Shown here: positions 1 to 6,330 of the stretch, piece after piece
Numbering within the stretch: the stretch's first letter is position 1
Layout of the letters: every line of letters starts with the position of its first letter
Position numbers and translations under genes: made by a program
NCBI GenBank assembly: GCA_017883345.1
Contig: JADGNT010000312.1
Span: forward strand, 1 to 6,330
DNA from: Candidatus Solibacter sp.
GTDB lineage: Bacteria; Acidobacteriota; Terriglobia; Bryobacterales; Bryobacteraceae
DNA: 6,330 nucleotides
Reading direction: 5' to 3'
Notes under the pieces: model-generated
Databases searched by the model: none
What the model was told of the DNA's origin: nothing
What the model saw: only the letters and a program-made list of their open reading frames with translations

Positions 1-2016
1 GCCGCGGTGTTGTTCCCGGCATCCCTTCTCTTTGCCCAGCCCGCCCGGCGCGCGCTGAAAATCGACGACATGCACCGCTTCCACGATGTGCGCGACGCCC
101 AGATCTCGCCCGACGGGAAGTGGGTCGCGTACACGCTCAACACGGTGGACAGCACCGCCGATAAGAGCGACACCGATGTCTGGATCACCAGTTGGGACGG
201 CAAGCAGCATTTGCGCATGACCACCAGCACCGAGAGTGAAAGCGCGCCGCGCTGGAGCCCCGATGGGCGCTGGCTGTCGTTCCTGTCGAGCCGCCCCGGA
301 AAGGTCAAGGGCAATCAGGTGTGGCTGCTGGACCGCAACGGCGGCGAGGCGCAGCAGTTCACCGACGTCAAGGGCCGCCTCACGGCCTACGATTGGTCGC
401 CGGATTCGAAGAAGCTCCTGCTGGTGATGGCGGATCGCGATCCCAACGATCCCGCCGATGACGAACGCCCCGCCGGCGGCGCCCCGGCAGCGGGCACGCC
501 CGCCAAAGCGCCCAAGCCGATCGTGATCGATCGCTACAAGTTCAAGCAGGACATCCAGGGCTATCTGACGCAACCGGGCGCCAGACTCTATCTCTTCGAT
601 GTGGCGAGCAAGAAAGCCGAGGCGCTGACCGACGCGGTGCTGGAGGCGGCATCGCCCTCCTGGTCTCCCGACGGCAAGTGGATCGCGTTCATGGGCCGCT
701 CGGGCAAGGACGCGGAACGCTACAACACGTCGAACCTGTTTGTCATCGAAGCCCGCCCCGGGGTTACGCCGCGCGAGATCACGAAGTACGATGGCCTGCA
801 CGGCTCGGCGTCGCGGGGACGTCCCGAGTGGAGCCCCGACGGCGCACGGCTGGCCTACTTGCAGAGTTCCGGGGCCAAACTCGGCGCTTACAACATGAAT
901 CGTCTGGCGGTGGTCGCGGTGTCCGGCGGCGAGCCCAAGATCCTCGCCGATACACTCGACCGCGGAGTCTCCGCGCCCCGTTTCACGCCGGATGGCGCTG
1001 GAATTCTATTCCTGGTGGGTGACGACGCCGCCGAATACCCGGCGCGGATTCCCGCCAACGGCGGCGACGTGCAGCGGCTGATCCGCGGGCCAATTGTGAT
1101 CTCCTCGATCGACCAGGGCAAGGACGGTCGCCTGGCAGTGCTTGGCGCCAACGACACGAAGCCGGCTGAGGTCCACGCCTTCGAGAGTAACGAACTACGC
1201 GTGCTGACCCACCACAACGATGCTCTCATGGCAGAATTCAACCTGGGCGCCACGGAAGAGTTCCGCTGCAAGGCGAAAGACGGCAACGAGGTCCACGGAC
1301 TGATTGTCAAGCCGCCGGATTATGTGGCCGGGAAGAAGTATCCCACGCTGCTGCGCATTCATGGCGGACCCAACGGCCAGGACGCGCATTCATTCAATTT
1401 CGAGAGACAGCTCTTCGCCGCCAACGGTTATGTGGTGGTGGCGGTGAACTATCGCGGCAGCTCGGGCCGCGGCGAAAAATACCAGACTGCGATCTCCGCC
1501 GATTGGGGCAACAAGGAAGTGCTCGATCTCGAAGCCGCCATCGATTACGTGCTCTCCATCGGCCTGGCCGATCCCGACCGGTTGGGCGTCGGCGGCTGGA
1601 GCTACGGCGGCATTCTGACCGATGCCATCATCGCCAGGGATCCACGCTTCAAGGCTGCCACCAGCGGCGCGGGCACGGCGTTTCCGCTGGGTCTGTACGG
1701 CGTGGATCAGTACATCATGCAGTACGACGAAGAAATCGGACCGCCGTGGAAGGTGGGGCTGGATCCGTGGATTCGCATTTCCTATCCGTTCCTGCACGCC
1801 GACCACATCAAGACTCCCACGCTCTTCCTGGGCGGCGAGAAGGATTTCAACGTCCCGCTGGTGGGCGGCGAGCAGATGTACCAGGCGCTGCGCAGTCTCG
1901 GCATCGCGACGCAGTTGGTGGTGTATCCCGGCCAGTTCCATGGGATCACGCGCCCAAGTTATCAGAAAGATCGCATGGAGCGATATTTGGCGTGGTACGC
2001 GAAGTACTTGAAGTAG
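1..2016 (+). CDS. S9-family serine peptidase (prolyl oligopeptidase / acylaminoacyl-peptidase type), 5'-partial
   Basis: Probable exported peptidase that cleaves short peptides. The frame is open to the left edge. The first possible start in view, GTG at 7, would give a hydrophobic stretch (LFPASLLFAQPA) with no basic n-region, so this looks like the tail of a signal peptide whose start lies outside. Residues below are numbered from the codon at 7. The N-terminal half is a PD40/WD40-like beta-propeller with repeated SPDG-type motifs at about 34-37, 84-87, 131-134, 220-223, 276-279 and 327-330. An Ala/Pro-rich, probably disordered insert lies at about 145-171. The C-terminal alpha/beta-hydrolase domain has HGGP at 452-455, the nucleophile motif GWSYGG with Ser532, Asp613 in GGEKDFNVP and His645 in YPGQFHGI. 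The triad is complete and correctly ordered. The gene ends with TAG and converges on the carbamoyltransferase gene. Family assignment is secure; the physiological substrate is unknown. Confidence 0.93.
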   Translation, partial: AAVLFPASLLFAQPARRALKIDDMHRFHDVRDAQISPDGKWVAYTLNTVDSTADKSDTDVWITSWDGKQHLRMTTSTESESAPRWSPDGRWLSFLSSRPGKVKGNQVWLLDRNGGEAQQFTDVKGRLTAYDWSPDSKKLLLVMADRDPNDPADDERPAGGAPAAGTPAKAPKPIVIDRYKFKQDIQGYLTQPGARLYLFDVASKKAEALTDAVLEAASPSWSPDGKWIAFMGRSGKDAERYNTSNLFVIEARPGVTPREITKYDGLHGSASRGRPEWSPDGARLAYLQSSGAKLGAYNMNRLAVVAVSGGEPKILADTLDRGVSAPRFTPDGAGILFLVGDDAAEYPARIPANGGDVQRLIRGPIVISSIDQGKDGRLAVLGANDTKPAEVHAFESNELRVLTHHNDALMAEFNLGATEEFRCKAKDGNEVHGLIVKPPDYVAGKKYPTLLRIHGGPNGQDAHSFNFERQLFAANGYVVVAVNYRGSSGRGEKYQTAISADWGNKEVLDLEAAIDYVLSIGLADPDRLGVGGWSYGGILTDAIIARDPRFKAATSGAGTAFPLGLYGVDQYIMQYDEEIGPPWKVGLDPWIRISYPFLHADHIKTPTLFLGGEKDFNVPLVGGEQMYQALRSLGIATQLVVYPGQFHGITRPSYQKDRMERYLAWYAKYLK

Positions 2017-2044
2017 GGGGTCGCCCCAGCGACAAACGCGGGGC
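2017..2044 (+). other. G/C-rich inverted repeats just after the peptidase stop
   Basis: Several mutually exclusive short stems start right after the TAG: GGGG 2017-2020 with CCCC 2024-2027; GTCGC 2020-2024 with GCGAC 2029-2033 around a CCCA loop; and GCCCC 2023-2027 with GGGGC 2040-2044. No T-run follows on the plus strand, so this is not a classical intrinsic terminator. It could stabilise the 3' end of the peptidase mRNA or act as a weak termination or pause site. Only the base pairing is seen directly; the role is inferred. Confidence 0.35.
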
Positions 2045-2049
2045 AGTAG

Positions 2050-2075
2050 GAAAACATGCAAGCAAGAAAACATGC
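2050..2075. repeat. 10-bp direct repeat (GAAAACATGC), two copies, period 16
   Basis: Identical copies lie at 2050-2059 and 2066-2075, separated by AAGCAA. Read on the minus strand they are GCATGTTTTC. One copy forms the foot of the terminator hairpin plus the start of its T-tract; the other lies just downstream. The second copy may be a remnant of a duplicated terminator end, or part of a dispersed intergenic repeat. No function can be assigned from this window alone. Confidence 0.5.
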
Positions 2076-2094
2076 CCCCACGAATGGGGTCATG
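2061..2094 (-). terminator. Rho-independent terminator of the gltX-glnS-carbamoyltransferase operon
   Basis: Read on the minus strand, positions 2094-2071 form a 10-pair stem interrupted by one mismatch (2075 against 2090). The arms are CATG then CCCCA, and TGGGG then CATG, closed by a TTCG tetraloop (2084-2081). The 3' arm is followed at once by TTTTCTTGCT (2070-2061). A strong G/C stem, a stable UUCG loop and a T-rich tail make a convincing intrinsic terminator. It starts 19 bases past the carbamoyltransferase stop. On the plus strand the same stem has no T-tract, so it should act mainly in one direction. Confidence 0.8.
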
Positions 2095-2111
2095 GCAGCC
2101 TGAAAGGCTAC
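2095..2111. repeat. Small inverted repeat (AGCCT-GAA-AGGCT)
   Basis: AGCCT at 2097-2101 pairs with AGGCT at 2105-2109 around a GAA loop. An outer G-C pair (2095/2111) lies past one mismatch. It sits between the carbamoyltransferase stop codon and the main terminator hairpin. It may help protect the transcript 3' end or be part of a dispersed palindromic repeat. Confidence 0.4.
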
Positions 2112-2112
2112 G

Positions 2113-3690
2113 CTACTTCTGTAAGAAGAAATTGCCGACGAACATGGCTTCGATGCCCGACGAGTAGAAGCTGCGGACGGCATCGCGCGGGGTGCAGACC
2201 AGGGGCTCGCCGAAGAGGTTGAACGACGTGTTGTAGAGCACCGGCAGTCCGGTAGCCTTGCCGGCGGCGTGCAGCAGCTTCCAGTAGAGCGGATTCTCGT
2301 CGCGATCGACGGTGTGCACGCGCACCAGGTCGCCCGCCAGCGCCGCGGCGGCGAACGTCTCGCGATGCGCCGGCTTGACGCGCCCCACGGTCGCAAGGTA
2401 CTGCGCGTTAGGGCCCACTTCGAAGTACTCGGCGCACAGCTCCGCCGGCACCGAGGCCGCGAACTTACGGAAGGGCTCGCGATGCTTGATGAAGATGTTC
2501 AGGTTCTCGGTGGAATAGGGGTTGAGGGGCGACGCCAGAATGCTGCGGTTGCCGAGCGCGCGCGAACCGAACTCCATGCGGCCCTGCATCCAGGCGACAA
2601 TCTTGTTGTCGTTGAGTTGCGCCACCGCGCTCTCGATCACTTCATCGGTGGTCACCAGGTAGTGGAAGCGGAGCTTGCAGTTTTCCAGCACCTGCTTGAT
2701 TTCCGCCGCGGTGAAGCTAGGGCCGAGGCCCAACGTGCTCATGGCGACGCGCCGCTCGCGCCGGTAGACGCCGTGCCAGGCTTCCAGCACCGCGCCGATC
2801 GCCGTGCCCGCATTGCCCGCCACCGGCTGCACGAATACGTTCTGGTAGCCGGAGCGATTCTCCAGCGCCGAGACCAGAAGCGCATTCAACCCGAGTCCGC
2901 CCGCCAGGCACAGGTTCTGGCCAACGCCCGCCATGCGGATCACGGCGTCTTCCACCGCGTGCTGCAGGCCCGCCGCCAGATGCGCGCGCAACGCCTCCGG
3001 GACGGCCGCTCCATCGGCCAGCCCGAGCCGTTGGAAGAATGGCGCGCCGAAACCGCCGTGTTTCAAGCGCTCCCTACTCAAGAAACTGCGATCCAGCCGC
3101 GGACCCGCTTCGGAGACGTTCAGAATCTCCCGGAACAGATCCTGGAAGCGCCCGTCTCCCGCGACCGACCGCCATTGGAGCTTATGCTCGTCCACGTTGG
3201 CCTCCAAGCCGAGGAGTTCGCAGACTCGTCCGTACAAGTCGCCGATGGAATCGGGCACATACTGTTCGTGCTCCAGCGACATTTGCGCGCCGCGCGCCTG
3301 CCAGCGCGAGCCGCAGCGGAAATCGCTGCCGCGATCCAGCGTCAGCACCGTCGCCTCTTCGAACGGCGACGGATAGTAGGCCGACGCCGCGTGCGCCAGG
3401 TGGTGCTCCACCACGATGATGCGGCTGTTGGGAAACTGCGCCCGCAGCTTCAGGTGAAAATCCGATTCCGGAATGGGACGGACCACCGCCACCGCGTCCA
3501 CCTGCTCCGGCTTGGCGCCGGCGAGAGCGAGGCAGGTCGAAATGGCGTGCTCCGGCATCTCGTCGAGCCCGCCCCAGTGGGTGCGGCGCCGGACCAGTTT
3601 CGACTCCTCCACCGCGGCAGCCAGTTCGCCGTCCTTGAGCACCGCGGCGGCGGCGTCGCCCAGCAGCCCGCCGATTCCTAGGATGATCAT
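2113..3690 (-). CDS. Carbamoyltransferase, NodU/CmcH/TobZ family, divergent subtype
   Basis: A 525-residue protein, full length for a family that transfers a carbamoyl group from carbamoyl phosphate through carbamoyl-adenylate to a hydroxyl on a sugar, antibiotic or similar acceptor. The N-terminal Kae1/TsaD-like domain opens with MIILGIGG and carries [12 protein letters not shown] at about 95-106 (His96, His100) and LTLDRGSD with Asp119. [10 protein letters not shown] and the [12 protein letters not shown] loop follow. The YrdC-like C-terminal domain has [16 protein letters not shown] at 370-385, [15 protein letters not shown], and near the end [18 protein letters not shown] chose ATG at 3690 because it matches the family N-terminus; an ATG 36 bases upstream would only add non-conserved residues. 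The start overlaps the glnS stop as ATGA, and no strong ribosome site precedes it, so translational coupling is likely. Asn293 stands where I expect a metal-binding Asp, and the usual GEYKVMGLAP-like motif reads DEHKLQWRS. The acceptor is unknown. Confidence 0.9.
   Translation of the reverse strand: MIILGIGGLLGDAAAAVLKDGELAAAVEESKLVRRRTHWGGLDEMPEHAISTCLALAGAKPEQVDAVAVVRPIPESDFHLKLRAQFPNSRIIVVEHHLAHAASAYYPSPFEEATVLTLDRGSDFRCGSRWQARGAQMSLEHEQYVPDSIGDLYGRVCELLGLEANVDEHKLQWRSVAGDGRFQDLFREILNVSEAGPRLDRSFLSRERLKHGGFGAPFFQRLGLADGAAVPEALRAHLAAGLQHAVEDAVIRMAGVGQNLCLAGGLGLNALLVSALENRSGYQNVFVQPVAGNAGTAIGAVLEAWHGVYRRERRVAMSTLGLGPSFTAAEIKQVLENCKLRFHYLVTTDEVIESAVAQLNDNKIVAWMQGRMEFGSRALGNRSILASPLNPYSTENLNIFIKHREPFRKFAASVPAELCAEYFEVGPNAQYLATVGRVKPAHRETFAAAALAGDLVRVHTVDRDENPLYWKLLHAAGKATGLPVLYNTSFNLFGEPLVCTPRDAVRSFYSSGIEAMFVGNFFLQK
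3687..3690 (-). promoter_or_regulatory. ATGA stop/start overlap (glnS-carbamoyltransferase translational coupling)
   Basis: The ATG of the carbamoyltransferase (3690-3688) and the TGA of glnS (3689-3687) share two bases. The only purine-rich candidate ribosome site is GGGG at 3706-3703, too far upstream (12 bases) and poor. Ribosomes ending glnS probably re-initiate here. The overlap is seen directly; coupling is inferred from the usual behaviour of such junctions. Confidence 0.75.
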
Positions 3691-5396
3691 TTCGGTTGCT
3701 TGCCCCGTTTCTCGATCTTGGCCCACGCGTCTTTGAGGGTCACCGTGCGGTTGAAGACCGGCTTGCCCGGCGCCGAATCGGCATCCACGCAGAAGTAGCC
3801 CAGCCGCTCGAACTGATAGCGTGCGCCGGGCTCCACATTGGCCAGCACGGATTCCAGCTTGCAGTCGGTGAGGACTTCGAGCGACTTGGGATTCAGGTTC
3901 GCGGTGAAATCCTGGCCTTCTTCCACCTGGCCGGGATCCTCTTTGAGAAAGAGGTTGTCGTACAGGCGGACCTCGCCGCTAGAGGCCTGGGAGCCAGAGA
4001 CCCAGTGAATCGTGGCCTTCACCTTACGGCCGTCGGGCGGTGCGTTGCCGCCGCGAGTGGCGGGGTCGTAGGTGCAATGCACTTCGGCGATTTCGCCCGA
4101 AGCGTTTTTGACTACGCCGGTGCACGTAATGAAGTATCCATAGCGCAGACGCACTTCGCGGCCGGGGGAGAGGCGGAAGAATTGCTTGGGCGGATCTTCG
4201 CGAAAATCGTCCTGCTCGATGTAGAGCACCTTGGAGAACGGCACCTTGCGCGTGCCCGCGGCGGGGTCCTCGGGATTGTTGATGGCCTCCATCTCCTCGA
4301 CCTGCCCTTCGGGGTAGTTGTCAATGACGACTTTCAGCGGGCGCAGCACCGCCATCACGCGCGGCGCGCGCTTGTTCAGGTCTTCGCGGACGAAGTACTC
4401 CAGGCGGCCCAGTTCAATGGAGCCATTCGTCTTGGAAAGCCCGATGGACGCGCAGAAGTTGCGCAGCGCCTCGGGCGTGTAGCCGCGCCGCCGTATGCCA
4501 GAGAGCGTGGGCATGCGCGGATCGTCCCAGCCGCGCACGTGACCGTCCTGCACCAGGGTCAGCAGCTTGCGCTTGCTGAGCAGCGTATAAGTCAGGTTGA
4601 GGCGGTCGAACTCGATCTGTTGCGGATGATAGATGCCGATGGCTTCGATGTACCAATCGTAGAGCGGGCGGTGATCTTCGAACTCCAGGGTGCAGATGGA
4701 GTGGGTGATGCCCTCGATGGAATCGCTCTGCCCGTGCGCGTAGTCGTACATCGGGTAGATGCACCACTCGTTGCCGGTGCGGTGATGCTCGGCGTGCAGG
4801 ATGCGGTACAGGATGGGGTCGCGCATGTTGAAGTTCGGCGACGCCATGTCGATCTTGGCGCGGAGGGTGCGCGTGCCATCGGGGAATTCGCCGGCCTTCA
4901 TGCGCGCGAAGAGGTCGAGATTCTCCGCGATGCCGCGATTGCGGTAGGGGCTCTCCTTGCCGGGTTCGGTGGGGGTGCCGCGGTACTGGCGGATTTCGTC
5001 GGCGGTGAGGTCGCAGACATACGCCTTGCCGGCTTGGATGAGTTGCACCGCCCAATCGTACAACTGGCCGAAGTAGTCGGAGGCGTAGAACAGGCGGTCT
5101 TGCCAATCGAAACCCAGCCAGTGGACGTTGTCGATGATGGAGTCGACGTATTCAGTCTCCTCCTTGCACGGGTTGGTGTCATCGAAGCGCAGGTTGGTCT
5201 TGCCGCCGAACTCCGCCGCCAGGCCGAAGTTCAGGCAGATGGATTTGGCGTGGCCGATGTGCAGATAGCCGTTCGGCTCCGGCGGGAAGCGCGTGTGCAC
5301 CCGTCCCTGATACTTGCCGGTCTTCAGGTCGTCCAGAATGATGTCGCGAACGAAATTGGAGGGGCCGCTTGCCGGCTCGGGGTTTGACGTAGTCAT
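3687..5396 (-). CDS. glnS: Glutaminyl-tRNA synthetase (class Ic)
   Basis: Cytoplasmic enzyme that charges tRNA-Gln with glutamine using ATP. It has 569 residues, close to the 554 of E. coli GlnRS, and aligns with it over the whole length. Visible marks are [17 protein letters not shown] with HIGH at 46-49, RFDDTNP at 70-76, and LLSKRKL with SKRK at 274-277 in place of KMSKS. Residues equivalent to E. coli Asp66, Tyr211, Cys229 and Gln255 (here Asp72, Tyr217, Cys235, Gln260) are all kept, which favours glutamine over glutamate specificity. The C-terminal anticodon-binding beta-barrels are present ([15 protein letters not shown], then [28 protein letters not shown]). There is no YqeY-like extension. 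ATG at 5396 is preceded by AGGA with a 4-base spacer. It follows gltX by 28 bases and overlaps the next gene, so all three are probably co-transcribed. Confidence 0.98.
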   Translation of the reverse strand: MTTSNPEPASGPSNFVRDIILDDLKTGKYQGRVHTRFPPEPNGYLHIGHAKSICLNFGLAAEFGGKTNLRFDDTNPCKEETEYVDSIIDNVHWLGFDWQDRLFYASDYFGQLYDWAVQLIQAGKAYVCDLTADEIRQYRGTPTEPGKESPYRNRGIAENLDLFARMKAGEFPDGTRTLRAKIDMASPNFNMRDPILYRILHAEHHRTGNEWCIYPMYDYAHGQSDSIEGITHSICTLEFEDHRPLYDWYIEAIGIYHPQQIEFDRLNLTYTLLSKRKLLTLVQDGHVRGWDDPRMPTLSGIRRRGYTPEALRNFCASIGLSKTNGSIELGRLEYFVREDLNKRAPRVMAVLRPLKVVIDNYPEGQVEEMEAINNPEDPAAGTRKVPFSKVLYIEQDDFREDPPKQFFRLSPGREVRLRYGYFITCTGVVKNASGEIAEVHCTYDPATRGGNAPPDGRKVKATIHWVSGSQASSGEVRLYDNLFLKEDPGQVEEGQDFTANLNPKSLEVLTDCKLESVLANVEPGARYQFERLGYFCVDADSAPGKPVFNRTVTLKDAWAKIEKRGKQPK

Positions 5397-5400
5397 GTTT

Positions 5401-5404
5401 TCCT
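5401..5404 (-). promoter_or_regulatory. Ribosome binding site of glnS
   Basis: AGGA on the minus strand is followed by AAAC and the glnS ATG. The motif lies at the downstream edge of the duplicated gltX tail: the CTATAGG of the second copy supplies most of it. The spacing of 4 is slightly short but workable. Confidence 0.6.
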
Positions 5405-5442
5405 ATAGCTTCTCGATGGCCTGCCTATAGCTTTTCGATGGC
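5402..5442 (-). repeat. Imperfect 19-bp tandem duplication of the gltX 3' end
   Basis: Two copies lie at 5424-5442 and 5402-5420, 22 bases apart with a 3-base gap, and match at 18 of 19 positions. The upstream copy on the minus strand encodes the last residues Ala-Ile-Glu-Lys-Leu and the TAG stop of gltX. The second is an untranslated echo, GCCATCGAGAAGCTATAGG, placed directly before the glnS ribosome site. The single difference is a GAA/GAG change that would be silent. Confidence 0.85.
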
Positions 5443-6330
5443 TTCAGAGATGCGCGCCACCGAGGTTTCGCGGCCCAGCACTTCGAGCGTGCCGAACAGC
5501 GGGGGCGCCGTCTTGCGCCCGCAGACCGCGACGCGGACGGGCTCGAACATCTGCCCGGCCTTGACGCCTAGTGAGACACTGGCCGCGCGCAGCGCGGTTT
5601 CGAGGCCCTCGTGCGAAAACTCGGCGGTGGCCAGCACCTCGCGCGCTTTCAGCAGCACGGTCTTCGCCATGGCCGCATCGCCTTTTTTCGGGATCAGTTC
5701 GGCGCTAGAGTACGGCGGCAGTTGCTCCGCGAAGAAAAAGTCGGCCACGCTCCGCACGTCGCGCAAGAGCTTCATGCGCTCCTGAATCAGCGGCGTGATT
5801 TTGCGCATTTTCGCGAAATCCACCGGCACGAACGGCAGCAACTCGCGCGCCAGTTCGTCCGGGGGCAGGGAACGGATGTGCTCCGCATTTAGCCACAGCG
5901 CCTTGGCGTCGAACGGGTCTTCTTCGGTGAAGTTGACCACCGCGTTGGCGCGATTGATGCCTTCCAGGGTGAAGAGTTCCACCGTCTCCTCGCGCGACAA
6001 TTTCTCGCGATCGTTCTTCGGCGACCAGCCGAGCAGGCACAGGAAATTGATAAACGCCCGCGGCAGGAAGCCCGCGTCGCGATAGGTGGTCACGGAGACC
6101 ACGGGGCCGTGGACGCGCTTGGAAAGCTTCATCCCGTCCGGCGCCATGAGCAGCGGCAGGTGCGCGAAGGTGGGCGATTCGACGCCCGCGGCGTCGAAGA
6201 TCAGTTTGTGCTTGAAGGCGTTAGAGAGGTGCTCCTGGCCGCGGATGATGTGCGTGATACGGAGGTCGGCGTCGTCGGCGCAGTTGGCCAGGTGATAGGT
6301 GGGCATGCCGTCGCTGCGCAAGAGAGCGAA
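5425..6330 (-). CDS. gltX: Glutamyl-tRNA synthetase, N-terminus missing at window edge
   Basis: C-terminal 301 residues of the enzyme that charges tRNA-Glu with glutamate; bacterial GluRS is usually about 470-500 residues. The frame runs open through the right edge (reading [15 protein letters not shown]), so the HIGH motif and true start lie outside. A TTG at 6321 is internal and not a start. Visible family marks are [34 protein letters not shown], and the KMSKS-type loop KLSKR at fragment residues 68-72, followed by [13 protein letters not shown]. The alpha-helical anticodon-binding domain ([15 protein letters not shown] onward) ends in [14 protein letters not shown] and EAIEKL. Finding glnS next door suggests, but does not prove, a discriminating GluRS specific for tRNA-Glu. 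It is the first visible gene of the leftward operon; its promoter is outside the window. Confidence 0.97.
   Translation of the reverse strand, partial: FALLRSDGMPTYHLANCADDADLRITHIIRGQEHLSNAFKHKLIFDAAGVESPTFAHLPLLMAPDGMKLSKRVHGPVVSVTTYRDAGFLPRAFINFLCLLGWSPKNDREKLSREETVELFTLEGINRANAVVNFTEEDPFDAKALWLNAEHIRSLPPDELARELLPFVPVDFAKMRKITPLIQERMKLLRDVRSVADFFFAEQLPPYSSAELIPKKGDAAMAKTVLLKAREVLATAEFSHEGLETALRAASVSLGVKAGQMFEPVRVAVCGRKTAPPLFGTLEVLGRETSVARISEAIEKL

Noticed and set aside
7..2016. GTG at position 7 as the true start of the peptidase
   Set aside because: The frame continues to the window edge, and starting here would leave a signal peptide without basic residues. The gene is best treated as truncated by the window.
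1390..2073. Minus-strand open frame of 227 codons overlapping the peptidase 3' end and the intergenic region
   Set aside because: It overlaps the conserved catalytic domain of the peptidase, starts inside the terminator/repeat region, and has biased low-information composition.
2269..3681. Long open frame (470 codons) antisense to the carbamoyltransferase
   Set aside because: Same codon-aligned antisense effect; it ends exactly at the CTA codon for Leu4 of the real gene. The translation is Arg/Ala/His/Gln-rich with no recognisable domain.
3691..3726. A 12-residue N-terminal extension of the carbamoyltransferase starting at ATG 3726
   Set aside because: The added residues ([12 protein letters not shown]) are just the glnS C-terminal coding region in another frame. 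The family N-terminus begins at MIILGIGG, and the ATGA overlap is a typical start.
3696..5387. Long open frame (563 codons) antisense to nearly all of glnS
   Set aside because: It is codon-aligned with glnS, so a stop would need a TTA, CTA or TCA codon in glnS, all avoided in this G+C-rich gene. Its protein shows no family motifs, while glnS is unmistakable.
1..6330. CRISPR arrays, tRNA or rRNA genes, IS elements, riboswitches, phage or defence genes
   Set aside because: I found no arrays of spaced repeats, no recognisable RNA gene, no transposase or terminal inverted repeats, and apart from the 96-base and 28-base gaps the window is filled by four known protein families.

Overview
The window is high-G+C bacterial DNA. 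Strong third-position G/C preference and near absence of TTA, CTA and TCA codons leave long open frames antisense to the real genes. It holds four protein genes and no RNA gene, IS element, CRISPR array or phage gene. The mix of a secreted S9 peptidase of this type, a full bacterial GlnRS beside a GluRS, and a divergent NodU/TobZ-like carbamoyltransferase resembles Acidobacteriota (Solibacter/Bryobacter-like). That placement is an inference from remembered family resemblance, not a search.

Layout. Positions 1-2016 (+) carry the 3' part of a secreted or periplasmic S9-family serine peptidase: a beta-propeller followed by an alpha/beta-hydrolase domain. Its true start lies left of the window. 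A 96-base convergent intergenic stretch (2017-2112) is full of inverted repeats and contains a good intrinsic terminator for the opposite strand. The rest, 2113-6330, is read leftwards as one apparent operon: gltX (glutamyl-tRNA synthetase, N-terminus beyond the right edge), then glnS (complete glutaminyl-tRNA synthetase), then a carbamoyltransferase of the NodU/CmcH/TobZ family.

How the genes work together. gltX and glnS charge tRNA-Glu and tRNA-Gln directly. GlnRS implies that direct charging of tRNA-Gln is available, although it does not exclude a GatCAB route elsewhere in the genome. The two genes are 28 bases apart, and the gap contains a near-perfect duplication of the last codons of gltX. 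The carbamoyltransferase start overlaps the glnS stop as ATGA, so it is probably translationally coupled to glnS. Its substrate cannot be read from the sequence. It departs from the family consensus at several active-site motifs, including a probable metal-ligand Asp replaced by Asn.

Most of the window is ordinary housekeeping sequence. The points most worth a second look are the coupling of an unusual carbamoyltransferase to a tRNA-synthetase operon and the small duplication at the gltX/glnS junction. I see no clear evidence of a wholly new system.
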